NCBI GenBank assembly: GCA_017409825.1
Contig: JAFQRZ010000008.1
Coordinates: 1 to 64,000 of the forward strand
Origin: Agathobacter sp.
Lineage (GTDB): Bacteria > Bacillota > Clostridia > Lachnospirales > Lachnospiraceae
Direction of reading: 5' to 3'
DNA length: 64,000 nt
A program made the translations under genes and the position numbers. The first letter of the stretch is position 1, and the number at the start of each line of letters is the position of its first letter. Shown one piece after another: positions 51,694-61,449 of this stretch. A model generated the notes under the pieces. It was not told where the DNA came from, made no database searches, and worked only from the letters and a program-made list of their open reading frames with translations.

Positions 51694-53229
51694 TTATTTT
51701 GCTTTATTGTCCCAATACTCACAGTCATCTCTGCCAATCACTTCCGAAGTAAATGGGGTTCCATCGCCTTTCTTGAAATGCTCCGTAGCTCTAAAAACAT
51801 ATTTCGCACCTACGTAAACAATCGGCACATTAAAAAATACAATAAGGATATTTCCCAAATCCGAAAATGCCCAAAGATTTCCGAGCTCAAGCCCTGCAAT
51901 ATTACAAAGAATACCAAAGGTAGCAACTGCAATCGCTACGATACGTACGCCATTGATAAATCCTTTGCTCTGTTTGATCCGATTCGCTGCAATCTCCGAA
52001 AAACTAATCATTCCAAGCAAACAGGTATATGCAAACAAACAGAAACACAAAGTAATCACAAATGTCACAATCGCATTAAATGCAGTTCCCGGTGTAAGTG
52101 TCGCAAGTGACTCATTGAATTTCGGAAGCTTATCCATCGCCGCCCAAGCAACTGCATTTTCACCAGTCCAGCAGTGCGCCATAACTACCACAAAACCAGA
52201 CAAGGTACAGATGACTATCGTATCTAAAAATACTCCAATAGAAGCCAAAATTCCCTGCTCACAAGGGTGTTTTGCATCTGCAGAAGCCGCAGACATGGTA
52301 ATAGTACCCTGCCCCGCTTCATTGGACATAAGACCACGTTTTACGCCTTGGGCTAAAACTGTACCAAATGCTCCTCCAAAGAATGCTTCTGGTTGAAACG
52401 CTCCTCCAAAGACTGCTCCGAAGAAATATGGAATCTGCCCCAAATTCAAAAGAATCAATACTAGCACTGTCGCAATATATAAAACAGCCATGACTGGCAC
52501 GATTCGGTCTGTCCATTTACTTACTTTTTTGATTCCACCAAAGGCAATTATCGCAGTAACTGCAATAATCAGCCCTCCGACAATATAATAAAATATGGAA
52601 TCACTAGCAATACTGCTGCCTGTCACAATTTCTGCCATCGTCCCAATGGAAGAAACCACATTAAAGCCCTGTGCAGGCAAACAACAAAGTGCATATAAAA
52701 TATATAAAACAGATAAGCATACGCCTACCCACACCTTATTCCCGAGAAGCTTTCTTCCATAAAACGGAAGCCCTCCAACGAATTCATCGCCCTTTTTCTC
52801 TTTAAAAATCTGTGCGAGAACCGCTTCCATATATGCCACAGCCATTCCAAAGAATGCAGAAATCCACATCCAAAAGAGCGCTCCAGGACCACCAACTGCG
52901 ATAGCCCCCGTAACACCAAGAATATTTCCTGGACCAACACGCATTGCAGAACTCAACAAAAAGGCTGCCAATGGAGAAATTCCCGTCTCCACGGTTCGTT
53001 TCTCCGTCATTATCCCAATTCCCTTTTTGAAATGAGTCACCTGCATGAACCCCAGTTTAAAACTAAAGAAGATTCCTGAACCGACTAACAAAATAATCGC
53101 AAAGGAGAAATTCCCTAATATTGGAATATTCGCATACCACTCTAAATTGGTTGGAAAATCCCAAAGAAAATCGGATAATGGTCCGATAAAAGAAAATATG
53201 CTGTTAATGGATTCAAAAACTGATTGCAT
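51694..53229 (-). CDS. Sodium:alanine symporter (AGCS family)
   Basis: 511 residues with about eleven helices. AGCS hallmarks: SSAMRVGPGNILGVTGAIAVGGPGALFWMWISAFFGMA, FVGGLPFYG, RGLMSNEAGQGTITMSAASADAKHPCEQGILASIGVFLDT. Imports alanine, glycine or D-alanine with Na+. It is last in a leftward run of closely spaced genes (17-bp gap to the hydrolase gene), closed by a terminator at 51649-51681. Confidence 0.94.
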   Translation of the reverse strand: MQSVFESINSIFSFIGPLSDFLWDFPTNLEWYANIPILGNFSFAIILLVGSGIFFSFKLGFMQVTHFKKGIGIMTEKRTVETGISPLAAFLLSSAMRVGPGNILGVTGAIAVGGPGALFWMWISAFFGMAVAYMEAVLAQIFKEKKGDEFVGGLPFYGRKLLGNKVWVGVCLSVLYILYALCCLPAQGFNVVSSIGTMAEIVTGSSIASDSIFYYIVGGLIIAVTAIIAFGGIKKVSKWTDRIVPVMAVLYIATVLVLILLNLGQIPYFFGAVFGGAFQPEAFFGGAFGTVLAQGVKRGLMSNEAGQGTITMSAASADAKHPCEQGILASIGVFLDTIVICTLSGFVVVMAHCWTGENAVAWAAMDKLPKFNESLATLTPGTAFNAIVTFVITLCFCLFAYTCLLGMISFSEIAANRIKQSKGFINGVRIVAIAVATFGILCNIAGLELGNLWAFSDLGNILIVFFNVPIVYVGAKYVFRATEHFKKGDGTPFTSEVIGRDDCEYWDNKAK

Positions 53230-53246
53230 ATCTATAACCCCTTTTT

Positions 53247-54188
53247 CTATGTATCAATTCTCACATTCATCCATGCAAGTAAATCTTCAAAAACGACTTC
53301 TTTGTCTGTTTCATTCAAAATCTCATGGCGATCATCCGTATATAATTTATAGGTAAGGTCGTAAATCCCCGCTGATTTGTACATATCATATACTTCTTTT
53401 ACGCCCTTTCCAAGTCCACCGACTGGGTCCTGTGCCCCTGACACAATAAATAATGGAAGTTTCTTTGGAAGCTTTTCTGCATTTTCTAATCTACAACTGA
53501 AATTCACAGCTTCAAACAATCCCTTATATCCATTTACCGTAAACATATAGCTACATCTAGGCTCATTATAGTAAGCCTTTACAATTTCTACATCCTTCGT
53601 CAGCCAGCTGTCCTCTGGTTTTTCACCAGTCATATCAAAGCCCTCATAATCTGCACCAAATGCAAGACTCTGCACCAGTTTACTACGATACTTTGAACCT
53701 CTTAATTTTGTAACAACCGCTGTTATCTTCAATGCCAAATTCGTCATATTATATGGGATAAATCCTGTTCCCATGATAATGGCACCACGAAGTTTCTCTC
53801 CATGCACGGTCAGATACTTACGAAGCATAAAAGACCCCATACTATGGCCCATCATAAAATATGGTACCTCTGGATTATCTTCCTGAACCAGGGTGCGTAA
53901 TTTATGCATATCAGCAACCAGCACATCACTCGGAGAACCTTCACAGAAATATCCCCAATCATCCTGCGTAGCGACAGACTGTCCATGTCCAATATGGTCG
54001 TGACCAACCACCATATAACCCTTACCAGTCAAAAATTCCGCAAACGGAATATAGCGTTCGATAAACTCTACCATACCGTGTGTAATCTGTAAGATAGCCT
54101 TATATTCTCCAGAATCTGGAGTCCATTTCACTGCATGAACGGCTGTCTTTCCGTCATTTGATAAAAATGTAAAATTGCTCGTAACCAT
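53247..54188 (-). CDS. Alpha/beta hydrolase (monoacylglycerol lipase-like)
   Basis: 313 residues, Hydrolase_4 type. Oxyanion and turn: ILQITHGMVEFIERYIPFAEFLTGKGYMVVGHDHIGHGQS; nucleophile Ser in GHSMGSF; acid Asp in SGAQDPVGG; His in YTDDRHEILNE. Serine esterase or lysophospholipase in the cytoplasm; exact substrate not known. AGGAGG precedes the ATG. Confidence 0.9.
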   Translation of the reverse strand: MVTSNFTFLSNDGKTAVHAVKWTPDSGEYKAILQITHGMVEFIERYIPFAEFLTGKGYMVVGHDHIGHGQSVATQDDWGYFCEGSPSDVLVADMHKLRTLVQEDNPEVPYFMMGHSMGSFMLRKYLTVHGEKLRGAIIMGTGFIPYNMTNLALKITAVVTKLRGSKYRSKLVQSLAFGADYEGFDMTGEKPEDSWLTKDVEIVKAYYNEPRCSYMFTVNGYKGLFEAVNFSCRLENAEKLPKKLPLFIVSGAQDPVGGLGKGVKEVYDMYKSAGIYDLTYKLYTDDRHEILNETDKEVVFEDLLAWMNVRIDT

Positions 54189-54206
54189 AGTATTCCTCCT
54201 ATGTCC

Positions 54207-55130
54207 TTATTGTAGCTGCTCCTCTGCTGTATCTAACAAATGAAGCAAGTCACTTTCCATTTCTGCCAACGCCTGCTTCTGTCCCTGTATATCTTCCTGA
54301 ATATCACATAGCTGGATTTTATTGCGCTCGGCACATTTCGCAATTTCTTCATCCAGATTACGCATTTTCACAACCTGATCTCGTATCGATATCAAATCTT
54401 CCGAAAAATCACGCATGCTGGATGCTTCCACAAACTTCTGTGTTTCCTGACATTTTTTAAAAAGCTTCGCAGTTCCAACATTGTTTTCCTTCATCAATGC
54501 AATCAAATGAGTAATCGTTTCCTCAAGTTCTGCAATTTTCTCATGTGAAGCTATCACTTCTTCCTTCATAGCAGCCGCTGCTTTCTCATACATAGTCGCC
54601 GTCTGACGAATCTCTTCTGCCGCTAACACAAAGCTTCTACCGCCTTCGCCAAGTCTCCCAGCTTCAATCGCTGCATTTAGGGCAAGGACTCCCATACGTT
54701 TTCCATACTCTGTCATATCCTCCAACTGCTGCTCATAAGACTGACAATTCTGCTTCAACGCATTTGGCACCTCACTCAAATACTTTGCTGGCGAAGTAAA
54801 ATGCTTATTTTCTTCTACTAATGCAGTCACAGATTGTAGATGCTCCCCTACTTCCATCTTTAACTGTCCATATTCCTCAACCGCTCCAATCAAATCTTTG
54901 GAAAACTCATCTATATTATGAATCGCCTTGGATTCTTCCTCAATATTCAACATCGCATGTGTCGTCAACTGATTCGTATTCGTCATCACCTGACAAATAT
55001 CGTTATACACTCTTTTTCTACCGTCTTCCACCTGCGATACGCTGGTTTCAAACACCACTCTTTCTTGATAAATGCGGTCAAAAATTTCTTTTATCTGTTC
55101 ATCTTTTCTATTCTTTTTACTGCCAAACAT
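54207..55130 (-). CDS. Soluble methyl-accepting chemotaxis-like signalling protein
   Basis: 307 residues, mostly coiled coil, no membrane helix. The middle (MGVLALNAAIEAGRLGEGGRSFVLAAEEIRQTA) is the signalling hairpin tip of chemoreceptors, with Leu-Gly-Glu-Gly instead of the usual ARAGExGRGF. There is no recognisable sensor domain; the first 100 residues are helical. It could form a cytoplasmic receptor or a scaffold for CheA/CheW. It lies in the recJ gene run, 55 bp after recJ. Confidence 0.85.
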   Translation of the reverse strand: MFGSKKNRKDEQIKEIFDRIYQERVVFETSVSQVEDGRKRVYNDICQVMTNTNQLTTHAMLNIEEESKAIHNIDEFSKDLIGAVEEYGQLKMEVGEHLQSVTALVEENKHFTSPAKYLSEVPNALKQNCQSYEQQLEDMTEYGKRMGVLALNAAIEAGRLGEGGRSFVLAAEEIRQTATMYEKAAAAMKEEVIASHEKIAELEETITHLIALMKENNVGTAKLFKKCQETQKFVEASSMRDFSEDLISIRDQVVKMRNLDEEIAKCAERNKIQLCDIQEDIQGQKQALAEMESDLLHLLDTAEEQLQ

Positions 55131-55185
55131 ATATAAGCCTCCAATATAGTACTATTTTACAATGGCATTCCTTTTTTCGCAAGTT

Positions 55186-56946
55186 TTACTGATAATATTG
55201 TATCTCAAACTGCAATTCATCTTCCCCTCGAAAATTGTTAATTTTAGGAAAATACACAAGCGACAAAGTAATATCATTTTCTTTTCCTGCAAAAGCGGCG
55301 TCTGACTGCACCTTTCCAAATTTGCATTCGATATAATTGCAAAATGCATCTATATCTCCAAAATATATACCAGACACTGTTTTGCCGTAAGATGTAACCA
55401 GAGACAGTTTCAAAACATTTCGATTTTTCCCCATCAACCACATCCGTTTTATGCGTATATTCTTATCCGCAAAAACAGGCTTCGTATTATCCTTTCCAAA
55501 TGGGGCCAGAACAGAAAACTCCCGCACCAAATCCATCGTCACATAATCCATCGGCATCGGTACATCAATACGCACTTTCTGCTTTTTATCTGTTTCACTA
55601 AGACTAGATAGCGCATTGATTCTCTGGCGAAAAATCGCTACATTTTCTTCTGGGAGAGAAAGTCCTGCAGCCATAGGATGTCCACCAAATTTGGTAAACA
55701 ATTCCTGACATTTACACAACTCCTCATACATAGAGTATTCCTCCGTCGAACGACCGGAACCCTTTACACCATCCTCACTCTTTGTAAGCACAAATACTGG
55801 CTTATAGTATTTCTCACGAATACGCCCTGCGATAATTCCAGCGATACTTTCATGTACCTCTGGCAAATATATAACCAGCACATCATCCTTTTCACAGTCG
55901 TTTTCCTCACAAAAACGAATCGCCGCTTCCACGCCTTCTTTCGTCATTTCCTTACGTTCTTCATTAAGTACCACCAGTTCATTTGCTATCTGCATAGCAT
56001 GTACTGGGTTTGTCTGAAAAAACAATTCCAAAGCACGTCTCGCCGTATCCAATCGTCCACTGGCATTGATGCAAGGTCCTAACACAAAGCCAAAATGAAA
56101 TGCATCTATCTGAGCCGCCTCTAATCCGCACTGAGCAATCAAAGCTTTCATCCCAACGTTCTGCGTCTTGCGAATCCGTTTCAAACCTTCCTTCACCAAA
56201 ATACGGTTTTCCCCTGTCAAAGACATAATATCCCCAATCGTTGCAAAAGCGACATTTTCTAAAAGCACTTCTGCTTCTTCCACTGGAACCCCCAAATACT
56301 CATATAACAGGCAAACCACCTTCCATGCCACAGCAGCACCACAAAGCTGCTTGTAAGGATATTCACACGCCTGCTGATGTGGATTCACGATAGCATCTGC
56401 CTGACTCTGCTTATACACACGCACGCCATCGACATCTGCAAACGGAATTTCATGATGATCCGTTACCAGTACTGTCATACCCAACTCTTTTGCATAGGAA
56501 ATCTCGTCAATCGCTGCAATTCCATTATCACAGGTCAAAATCGTATCAATTCCATCTTCCTTCGCTTTCTCTATCAGTTTCAGATTCAGACCATAGCCAT
56601 CATGGATACGGTCTGGTATCTGAATGGATGCATTTGCCCCACAGCGGTCCAAAGCAGTTTTTAGTACATACGTCGCCATTACACCATCAATATCATAGTC
56701 CCCTATAATACGAATCGCTTTTTTCTTGCGAATCTTTTCCGCCAGAATTGTAACCAAACGTTCCCCGTCCTTCAAAAGATGTGGATCATGTAAATCATTT
56801 ACATCTCCTTGCAAGAATATGCGTATATCTTCCGCTTCTATCACTTCACGATTGCGGATAATTCGCGCCGTCACCTGGTCGATTTGAAATTTTTCTCCAA
56901 TGGCTTTAAAATCTGCCTTTTTATTGATAAGTAACCACTGCTGCAT
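55186..56946 (-). CDS. recJ: Single-stranded-DNA-specific exonuclease RecJ
   Basis: 586 residues. DHH phosphoesterase core with DYDIDG (Asp83, Asp85, Asp87), TCDNGIAA (Asp140), and DHH at 163-165, the DHHA1 part with GSGRSTEE and FGGHPMAAGLS, and a C-terminal OB-like domain. It degrades single-stranded DNA 5' to 3' with Mn2+ in recombination, mismatch and base-excision repair. Length fits the short clostridial RecJ class. It is 16 bp after the peptidoglycan-binding gene. Confidence 0.95.
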   Translation of the reverse strand: MQQWLLINKKADFKAIGEKFQIDQVTARIIRNREVIEAEDIRIFLQGDVNDLHDPHLLKDGERLVTILAEKIRKKKAIRIIGDYDIDGVMATYVLKTALDRCGANASIQIPDRIHDGYGLNLKLIEKAKEDGIDTILTCDNGIAAIDEISYAKELGMTVLVTDHHEIPFADVDGVRVYKQSQADAIVNPHQQACEYPYKQLCGAAVAWKVVCLLYEYLGVPVEEAEVLLENVAFATIGDIMSLTGENRILVKEGLKRIRKTQNVGMKALIAQCGLEAAQIDAFHFGFVLGPCINASGRLDTARRALELFFQTNPVHAMQIANELVVLNEERKEMTKEGVEAAIRFCEENDCEKDDVLVIYLPEVHESIAGIIAGRIREKYYKPVFVLTKSEDGVKGSGRSTEEYSMYEELCKCQELFTKFGGHPMAAGLSLPEENVAIFRQRINALSSLSETDKKQKVRIDVPMPMDYVTMDLVREFSVLAPFGKDNTKPVFADKNIRIKRMWLMGKNRNVLKLSLVTSYGKTVSGIYFGDIDAFCNYIECKFGKVQSDAAFAGKENDITLSLVYFPKINNFRGEDELQFEIQYYQ

Positions 56947-56962
56947 CTTTTCTTTTCCTTTG

Positions 56963-58261
56963 CTACATTAGCTCTGCGATACGTGTTACCGCTACATAAA
57001 TCGCAGAAATCTCATACCAAGTATTATAATCCACAACCCCTGTTACTGGCAAGCCAAATACCGACTGGAACACTTCCACTGCTTCCCTTGTAGATGGTCC
57101 ATATACACCATCTGCCTGAATCGTAGGAATCGCAGGATAGCTCTTGGAAATTCTTGCCAACTGCTGTTGCATCTGTCTTACCTTATCTCCAGTTGCACCT
57201 AAGCCAAGGTTATATCCCGGCCACGAAGCTGGAATCCCTGAAATTCCTTCCGCCACATTAATATACATATTGCTGCCGTAAAAATACCGCAAAATCTCAA
57301 TCGCAGAATATCCCTGGTCTCCTAAATATTTGCTGCCCCACTGAGTCATCCAATTCGGACAGGATACTTTATTTCCATCGCAATACTGTGTCAATATCGG
57401 CTGCGTAATACCTGGTCTGGACAAATAATTTTCAAACTGCTCATCCACGATACGCGAAATACTCTGATAGTAATTTCGCCCTGGGATAAACTTATGATCA
57501 TACGCTGTAGAGGATGTGATAGTGAAATTATACCCTTTTCCCCTGTACCATTCCGTGTACACACGATTCAAAGTAAAAGACATAATCGCTAAAACATTCG
57601 CACGAATAGTCGCATCTGGCCAGGTGGCATAAATTTCGCTGGATGCTACATTCTTGATATAATCACGATATCGCACATAATAGTCTCTCGCTCCTGCATC
57701 CCCCGGTGGTCCATCATGCACCACTACATACTCAGGAATAACCACACGGCTTAGTACGATTTCACCCGATTCATTTACCGTTTTCACCTCTTCTTCTGGA
57801 ATTTTCGGTGGATAATCCCCATATAATGTGTGAGGACCAATAACGATATTGTTTTCCGCTGGGCGCGGAGCATCATTGGCTTCTAGCTGAATCGGCTGCT
57901 CCGACAATTGCCCCGACATGAGCTCAATTCCGGAAACCTCGATTTCACGAAAGCCCTCCGCCTGCACGATAACCGAGTACTCTGCATACGGCTGTCTATC
58001 CTGTGGCTGCATCGAATATTCCAGTGGTGGCGTTCGCAAGGTAATCGGTTCTATCACACCGGAGCTGTCCGAATTCAACTCCTCAATCACATCCTGCGGA
58101 CCACCTGTATAAGTAACCGTGACTCTCGCATTCGTTACCGGGGCACCATCTGCCTGATTATACAAACGTATGCGAAGCTGACCTTCGTCTACATTGTCCT
58201 GCATCACTTGTAAATCCGGACGCATACCTCTATCCTTTGTAGCTGTTCTGGAAACAAACAT
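56963..58261 (-). CDS. Peptidoglycan-binding protein with SpoIID-like and Ig-like domains
   Basis: 432 residues. N-terminal beta domain (about 25-130; LRIRLYNQADGAPVTNARVTVTYTG, a carboxypeptidase-regulatory/transthyretin-like pattern), a middle domain (about 190-345; YYVRYRDYIKNVASSEIYATWPDATIRANVLAIMSFTLNRVYTEWYR, TQYCDGNKVSCPNWMTQWGSK) resembling the SpoIID/LytB region, and a C-terminal peptidoglycan_binding_1 domain (about 350-425; LGLGATGDKVRQMQQQLARIS, GVYGPSTREAVEVFQSVFGLPVTGVVDYNTW). No signal peptide is visible at the start, which is puzzling for a wall-binding protein. AAGGTG precedes the ATG. First gene of the leftward run with recJ. Confidence 0.85.
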   Translation of the reverse strand: MFVSRTATKDRGMRPDLQVMQDNVDEGQLRIRLYNQADGAPVTNARVTVTYTGGPQDVIEELNSDSSGVIEPITLRTPPLEYSMQPQDRQPYAEYSVIVQAEGFREIEVSGIELMSGQLSEQPIQLEANDAPRPAENNIVIGPHTLYGDYPPKIPEEEVKTVNESGEIVLSRVVIPEYVVVHDGPPGDAGARDYYVRYRDYIKNVASSEIYATWPDATIRANVLAIMSFTLNRVYTEWYRGKGYNFTITSSTAYDHKFIPGRNYYQSISRIVDEQFENYLSRPGITQPILTQYCDGNKVSCPNWMTQWGSKYLGDQGYSAIEILRYFYGSNMYINVAEGISGIPASWPGYNLGLGATGDKVRQMQQQLARISKSYPAIPTIQADGVYGPSTREAVEVFQSVFGLPVTGVVDYNTWYEISAIYVAVTRIAELM

Positions 58262-58290
58262 AAGAACACCTTAAAAATTGTCTTTTTCCT

Positions 58291-58320
58291 ATTCTATGCC
58301 CTTCGTTTACATTTGTGCAA
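58291..58320 (-). promoter_or_regulatory. Probable promoter of the leftward recJ run
   Basis: On the minus strand TTGCAC (58315-58320), 18-bp spacer, TAGAAT (58291-58296). It overlaps the rightward promoter at 58306-58334. Confidence 0.5.
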
Positions 58321-58334
58321 AATTGTTATATAAT
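58306..58334 (+). promoter_or_regulatory. Promoter of the tandem membrane protein genes
   Basis: TTTACA (58306-58311), 17-bp spacer, TATAAT (58329-58334). Confidence 0.75.
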
Positions 58335-58370
58335 TATTTAGTTATGAAAGATAAAGAAAGGAGTAGCAAA

Positions 58371-59603
58371 ATGTTCCGAAACAAATCCAAATTAAAAAGC
58401 ATTTTACAATTTGTTTTTGTATTCTTACTCGTGTGCTTTGCACTTTTTGTCACCTATTACGGACAGGAAGTTCGACGCTATAACACTACTATTCTGGCAT
58501 TCAACTATTCCTATGGCTTTATTTCCCGTGGACTTTTGGGAACACTCTACTTAGGCTTGGATGCACTTATTCCGAAGGACATTCTAAATTATGTAGATAC
58601 TGCCAATATCACCTTTATCGCAACCAATGTGATTATGGGAATTTTCTTTTTCCTGGTCCTCTATATCCTTTTTAAGACAAGTGAGAAATACTTAAATGGT
58701 GCACAAAACATTATTCTCTTTTTCGCAGTATTTTTTGTACCAATGTACTATTCCTTGCGAAACATGGGACGTCCCGATATCTATATGTTATTCTTGACCT
58801 TCTTGGGACTTATCCTTATTATCTGGGGCAAAATGGAGTGGCTGATTATTCCTTTTTCCATTCTAAACGTGATGATTCATCAGGGCTATGTATTTATGTT
58901 TTACAACATCTTTATGTATCCATTGATTTATAAAATTTTCCAGACAACTGGAAAACAACGCAAAAAATACATTGCCATTTTAGGCACTAGCTTTTTGTCC
59001 GTATCTGTATTGTTTTTATACTTTAACTTCTTTAGTCATATCAGCGGACAGGAAACATATAATGCCATTTACGCGATGGCAGCTCAGTTAGGAAATGGCG
59101 GTGAAGTTTATGAAACACTGCTCACCCACGAAATTCTGGGCATCGACCCTTGGGACCAGGAATGGCCTCAGCACATCTATAACTTTATTGAACTACCAAT
59201 TTATTGCCTACTCATGTCTCCATTTATCGTTCTTGGAGTACGTTTGTTTAAAAATATCATCCTGGCAGCAGAAACCAAAACAGACAAAATCAAATATGCT
59301 CTGTTCCCACTTTGTTCGGCAACGATCCTTCCATGTTACATCCTGAAAATTGATTTTGGACGCTGGATTTTTGCTGGGCTTGCATACTTTGCACTAGTTA
59401 TTTTGGTGCTATATGCATTACACGATGAAATTGTAACGGAACAGATTGAAAAACTGATTGCAGATGTACAGGCAAAATATTCTTACGCCCCACTGCTCTT
59501 GGTTTACGCAGCGACCACCATTCCATTGCATGATATTCACATCAATGAAATCATGCGTTCGATTTCCGAATGGCTGGATTCCTATTTACATATTATTGCA
59601 TAA
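58371..59603 (+). CDS. Multi-pass membrane protein of unknown function (paralogue 1)
   Basis: 410 residues with about ten helices. Start at 58371 follows AAAGGAG; the upstream in-frame extension overlaps the promoter. A segment near residue 40, YNTTILAFNYSYGFISRGLLGTLYLG, recurs in the next gene. Other conserved pieces are the RNMGRPDIYMLFLTFLGLILIIW and DFGRWIFAGLAYFALVILVLYALHDE blocks, resembling glycan-associated membrane proteins such as GT-C-like enzymes or oligosaccharide polymerases, but I recognise no catalytic motif. Function unknown. Confidence 0.85.
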   Translation: MFRNKSKLKSILQFVFVFLLVCFALFVTYYGQEVRRYNTTILAFNYSYGFISRGLLGTLYLGLDALIPKDILNYVDTANITFIATNVIMGIFFFLVLYILFKTSEKYLNGAQNIILFFAVFFVPMYYSLRNMGRPDIYMLFLTFLGLILIIWGKMEWLIIPFSILNVMIHQGYVFMFYNIFMYPLIYKIFQTTGKQRKKYIAILGTSFLSVSVLFLYFNFFSHISGQETYNAIYAMAAQLGNGGEVYETLLTHEILGIDPWDQEWPQHIYNFIELPIYCLLMSPFIVLGVRLFKNIILAAETKTDKIKYALFPLCSATILPCYILKIDFGRWIFAGLAYFALVILVLYALHDEIVTEQIEKLIADVQAKYSYAPLLLVYAATTIPLHDIHINEIMRSISEWLDSYLHIIA

Positions 59604-59615
59604 GGAGAAACGGCT

Positions 59616-60863
59616 ATGTCAGATTCTTGTACCAAGAAAAACCTCATAAGCTTCTTGCCCGCCTTAGCCGCTTTTGCACTCGTGTGTTTTATCCGGCATT
59701 TCAAATTTACCATGTCCACCTATAACACCACGTTGCTGGCGCTAAGCTATGAGTATGGATTTCTTCCACGCGGGCTCATCGGTACGCTGTTCCATTGGGT
59801 CACAGAAACATTTGACCACATCGAATGGAACTACATGGGAGCCTTCAATTTCAGTGGAGCCTTCACACTTTTGTATTTTATTCTGCTCTTTGTATTCTAT
59901 AAGGTATGCTTAAACCACTGCACGGAAGAATCCAAACGCAATTTGAAACACTTACTGGTGTTTTTATCGATTTTTGCCTTTCCAATGTATACCACCAGCG
60001 TGAACTTCGGATGCCTAGATTTGTATTTGGGAATTATTTTGCTCCTTTGCTTAATCCTTCTCGTCTGGAATAAAGCAGAATGGCTGATTGTTCCGCTTGG
60101 CATCATCGGCATGTGCATCAACCATGATTTTATTTTTACCCATGCCATGTTGATTGGAGTTTTGCTGATTTACAAATTGCTGAACCAACAGGGAAATAAA
60201 CGAATCAAATATGCGCTCATTTTACTGTTCTTTTTGATTGCAAGCCTTTCGCTGTTTTCACACTTCGAAAATTACACATACGAAAGCTCAACCGAAATTG
60301 CAAATGAAATCAAGGTTTCTGCCAAGGCTTTATCTGAAAGTGGCAATTCCTATGGCAAAACATATTTAGATGAAGAAATTCTAGGAAATGATTTGAGTCT
60401 TAGTGCAAGCAGATTGGATCAAAATGAAGATAATTTACAGGACTTACCTGTATTCCTTGTCCTCTTTTCTCCTTACCTCGTTGCAATGTTTTATTTATTC
60501 CTGCGCCTATCTGGTGACAGTGACACAACAAAAGCAAAACGGATCTCCTATCTGATTGTATTATTGGGAAGTGTATGTATCCTGCCTATGCTTTTTAACG
60601 ATGTATATTATGGCAGATACATGTTCCAGCTTGTTTTCTACTATATCGCATGCTTTATCACATTCATTAGTTTGGGAGATAATAGAGTATCGAATTGTTT
60701 TGACCTTATGAAAACAGATATGAAGAAGCTGACACCGATGACCTTCGTTTGGTTCCTATATCCGTTTCTGCTGACACCATTTCGTGCGGTTGCGATTTCT
60801 TCATCTATTCACGATTTGGCAGAAGTTATTTTTACAGAATTGACATATTTCATTCAACCATAA
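59616..60863 (+). CDS. Multi-pass membrane protein of unknown function (paralogue 2)
   Basis: 415 residues with about ten helices; AAGGAG precedes the ATG 12 bp after the previous stop. YNTTLLALSYEYGFLPRGLIGTLFHW matches the paralogue, as do NFGCLDLYLGIILLLCLILLVW and MFNDVYYGRYMFQLVFYYIACFI. Shared signature: YNTTxLAxxYxYGFxxRGLxGTL. The two proteins probably arose by tandem duplication and act together or in succession. No enzyme motif recognised. Confidence 0.85.
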   Translation: MSDSCTKKNLISFLPALAAFALVCFIRHFKFTMSTYNTTLLALSYEYGFLPRGLIGTLFHWVTETFDHIEWNYMGAFNFSGAFTLLYFILLFVFYKVCLNHCTEESKRNLKHLLVFLSIFAFPMYTTSVNFGCLDLYLGIILLLCLILLVWNKAEWLIVPLGIIGMCINHDFIFTHAMLIGVLLIYKLLNQQGNKRIKYALILLFFLIASLSLFSHFENYTYESSTEIANEIKVSAKALSESGNSYGKTYLDEEILGNDLSLSASRLDQNEDNLQDLPVFLVLFSPYLVAMFYLFLRLSGDSDTTKAKRISYLIVLLGSVCILPMLFNDVYYGRYMFQLVFYYIACFITFISLGDNRVSNCFDLMKTDMKKLTPMTFVWFLYPFLLTPFRAVAISSSIHDLAEVIFTELTYFIQP

Positions 60864-60930
60864 AACATTACACATTTTAAATACTATTTGATATAATAAT
60901 GAGAGAAGAAAACAAAAGGGGAATTTACAC

Positions 60931-61437
60931 ATGCACACATTTCAACCATATCCAATCGAGTTACTAGAAATGAATCCATTTACTAAAATTGGAAAAGAAT
61001 GGGCGCTCGTTACTGCTGGTAGCAAAACCAAATGCAACACCATGACCGTAAGCTGGGGTGGTGTAGGCGTTATCTGGAACAAAAATGTCGTTTATATCTT
61101 TGTTCGCGATTCTCGCTATACCAAAGAATTTATGGATCAGGGCGACTTTTTCTCACTCTCATTCTTTGATGAGAAATACCGTCCAGCCTTAAGCTACTGT
61201 GGTGCACACTCTGGACGCGATGAAGACAAATTTGAAAAAGCAGGGCTCACCCCTGCCTTCCGACACAGCATTCCATATCCAGATGAAGCCAATCTCGTAC
61301 TCCTCTGCCGCAAGATGGCAGCCGTACCGATGGGTGAGGAAGTATTGCTTGACAAATCCATTATGAGCAACTTCTACAAGGATAACGATATGCATACGAT
61401 GTATGTTGGAGAAATTATAGAAACGATGGCTCGATAA
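60931..61437 (+). CDS. Flavin reductase-like FMN-binding protein
   Basis: 168 residues with the FMN-binding split-barrel fold: EWALVTAGSKTKCNTMTVSWGGVGVIWNK at the start, a middle FFSLSFFDEKYRPALSYCGAHSGRDEDKFEKAGLTPA, and the C-terminal MHTMYVGEIIE. Related anaerobe proteins are small NAD(P)H:FMN oxidoreductases or flavoredoxins that pass electrons. AAGGGGAA precedes the start. Separate promoter region (TATAAT near 60890). Confidence 0.9.
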   Translation: MHTFQPYPIELLEMNPFTKIGKEWALVTAGSKTKCNTMTVSWGGVGVIWNKNVVYIFVRDSRYTKEFMDQGDFFSLSFFDEKYRPALSYCGAHSGRDEDKFEKAGLTPAFRHSIPYPDEANLVLLCRKMAAVPMGEEVLLDKSIMSNFYKDNDMHTMYVGEIIETMAR

Positions 61438-61449
61438 TTACGAAAAAAC

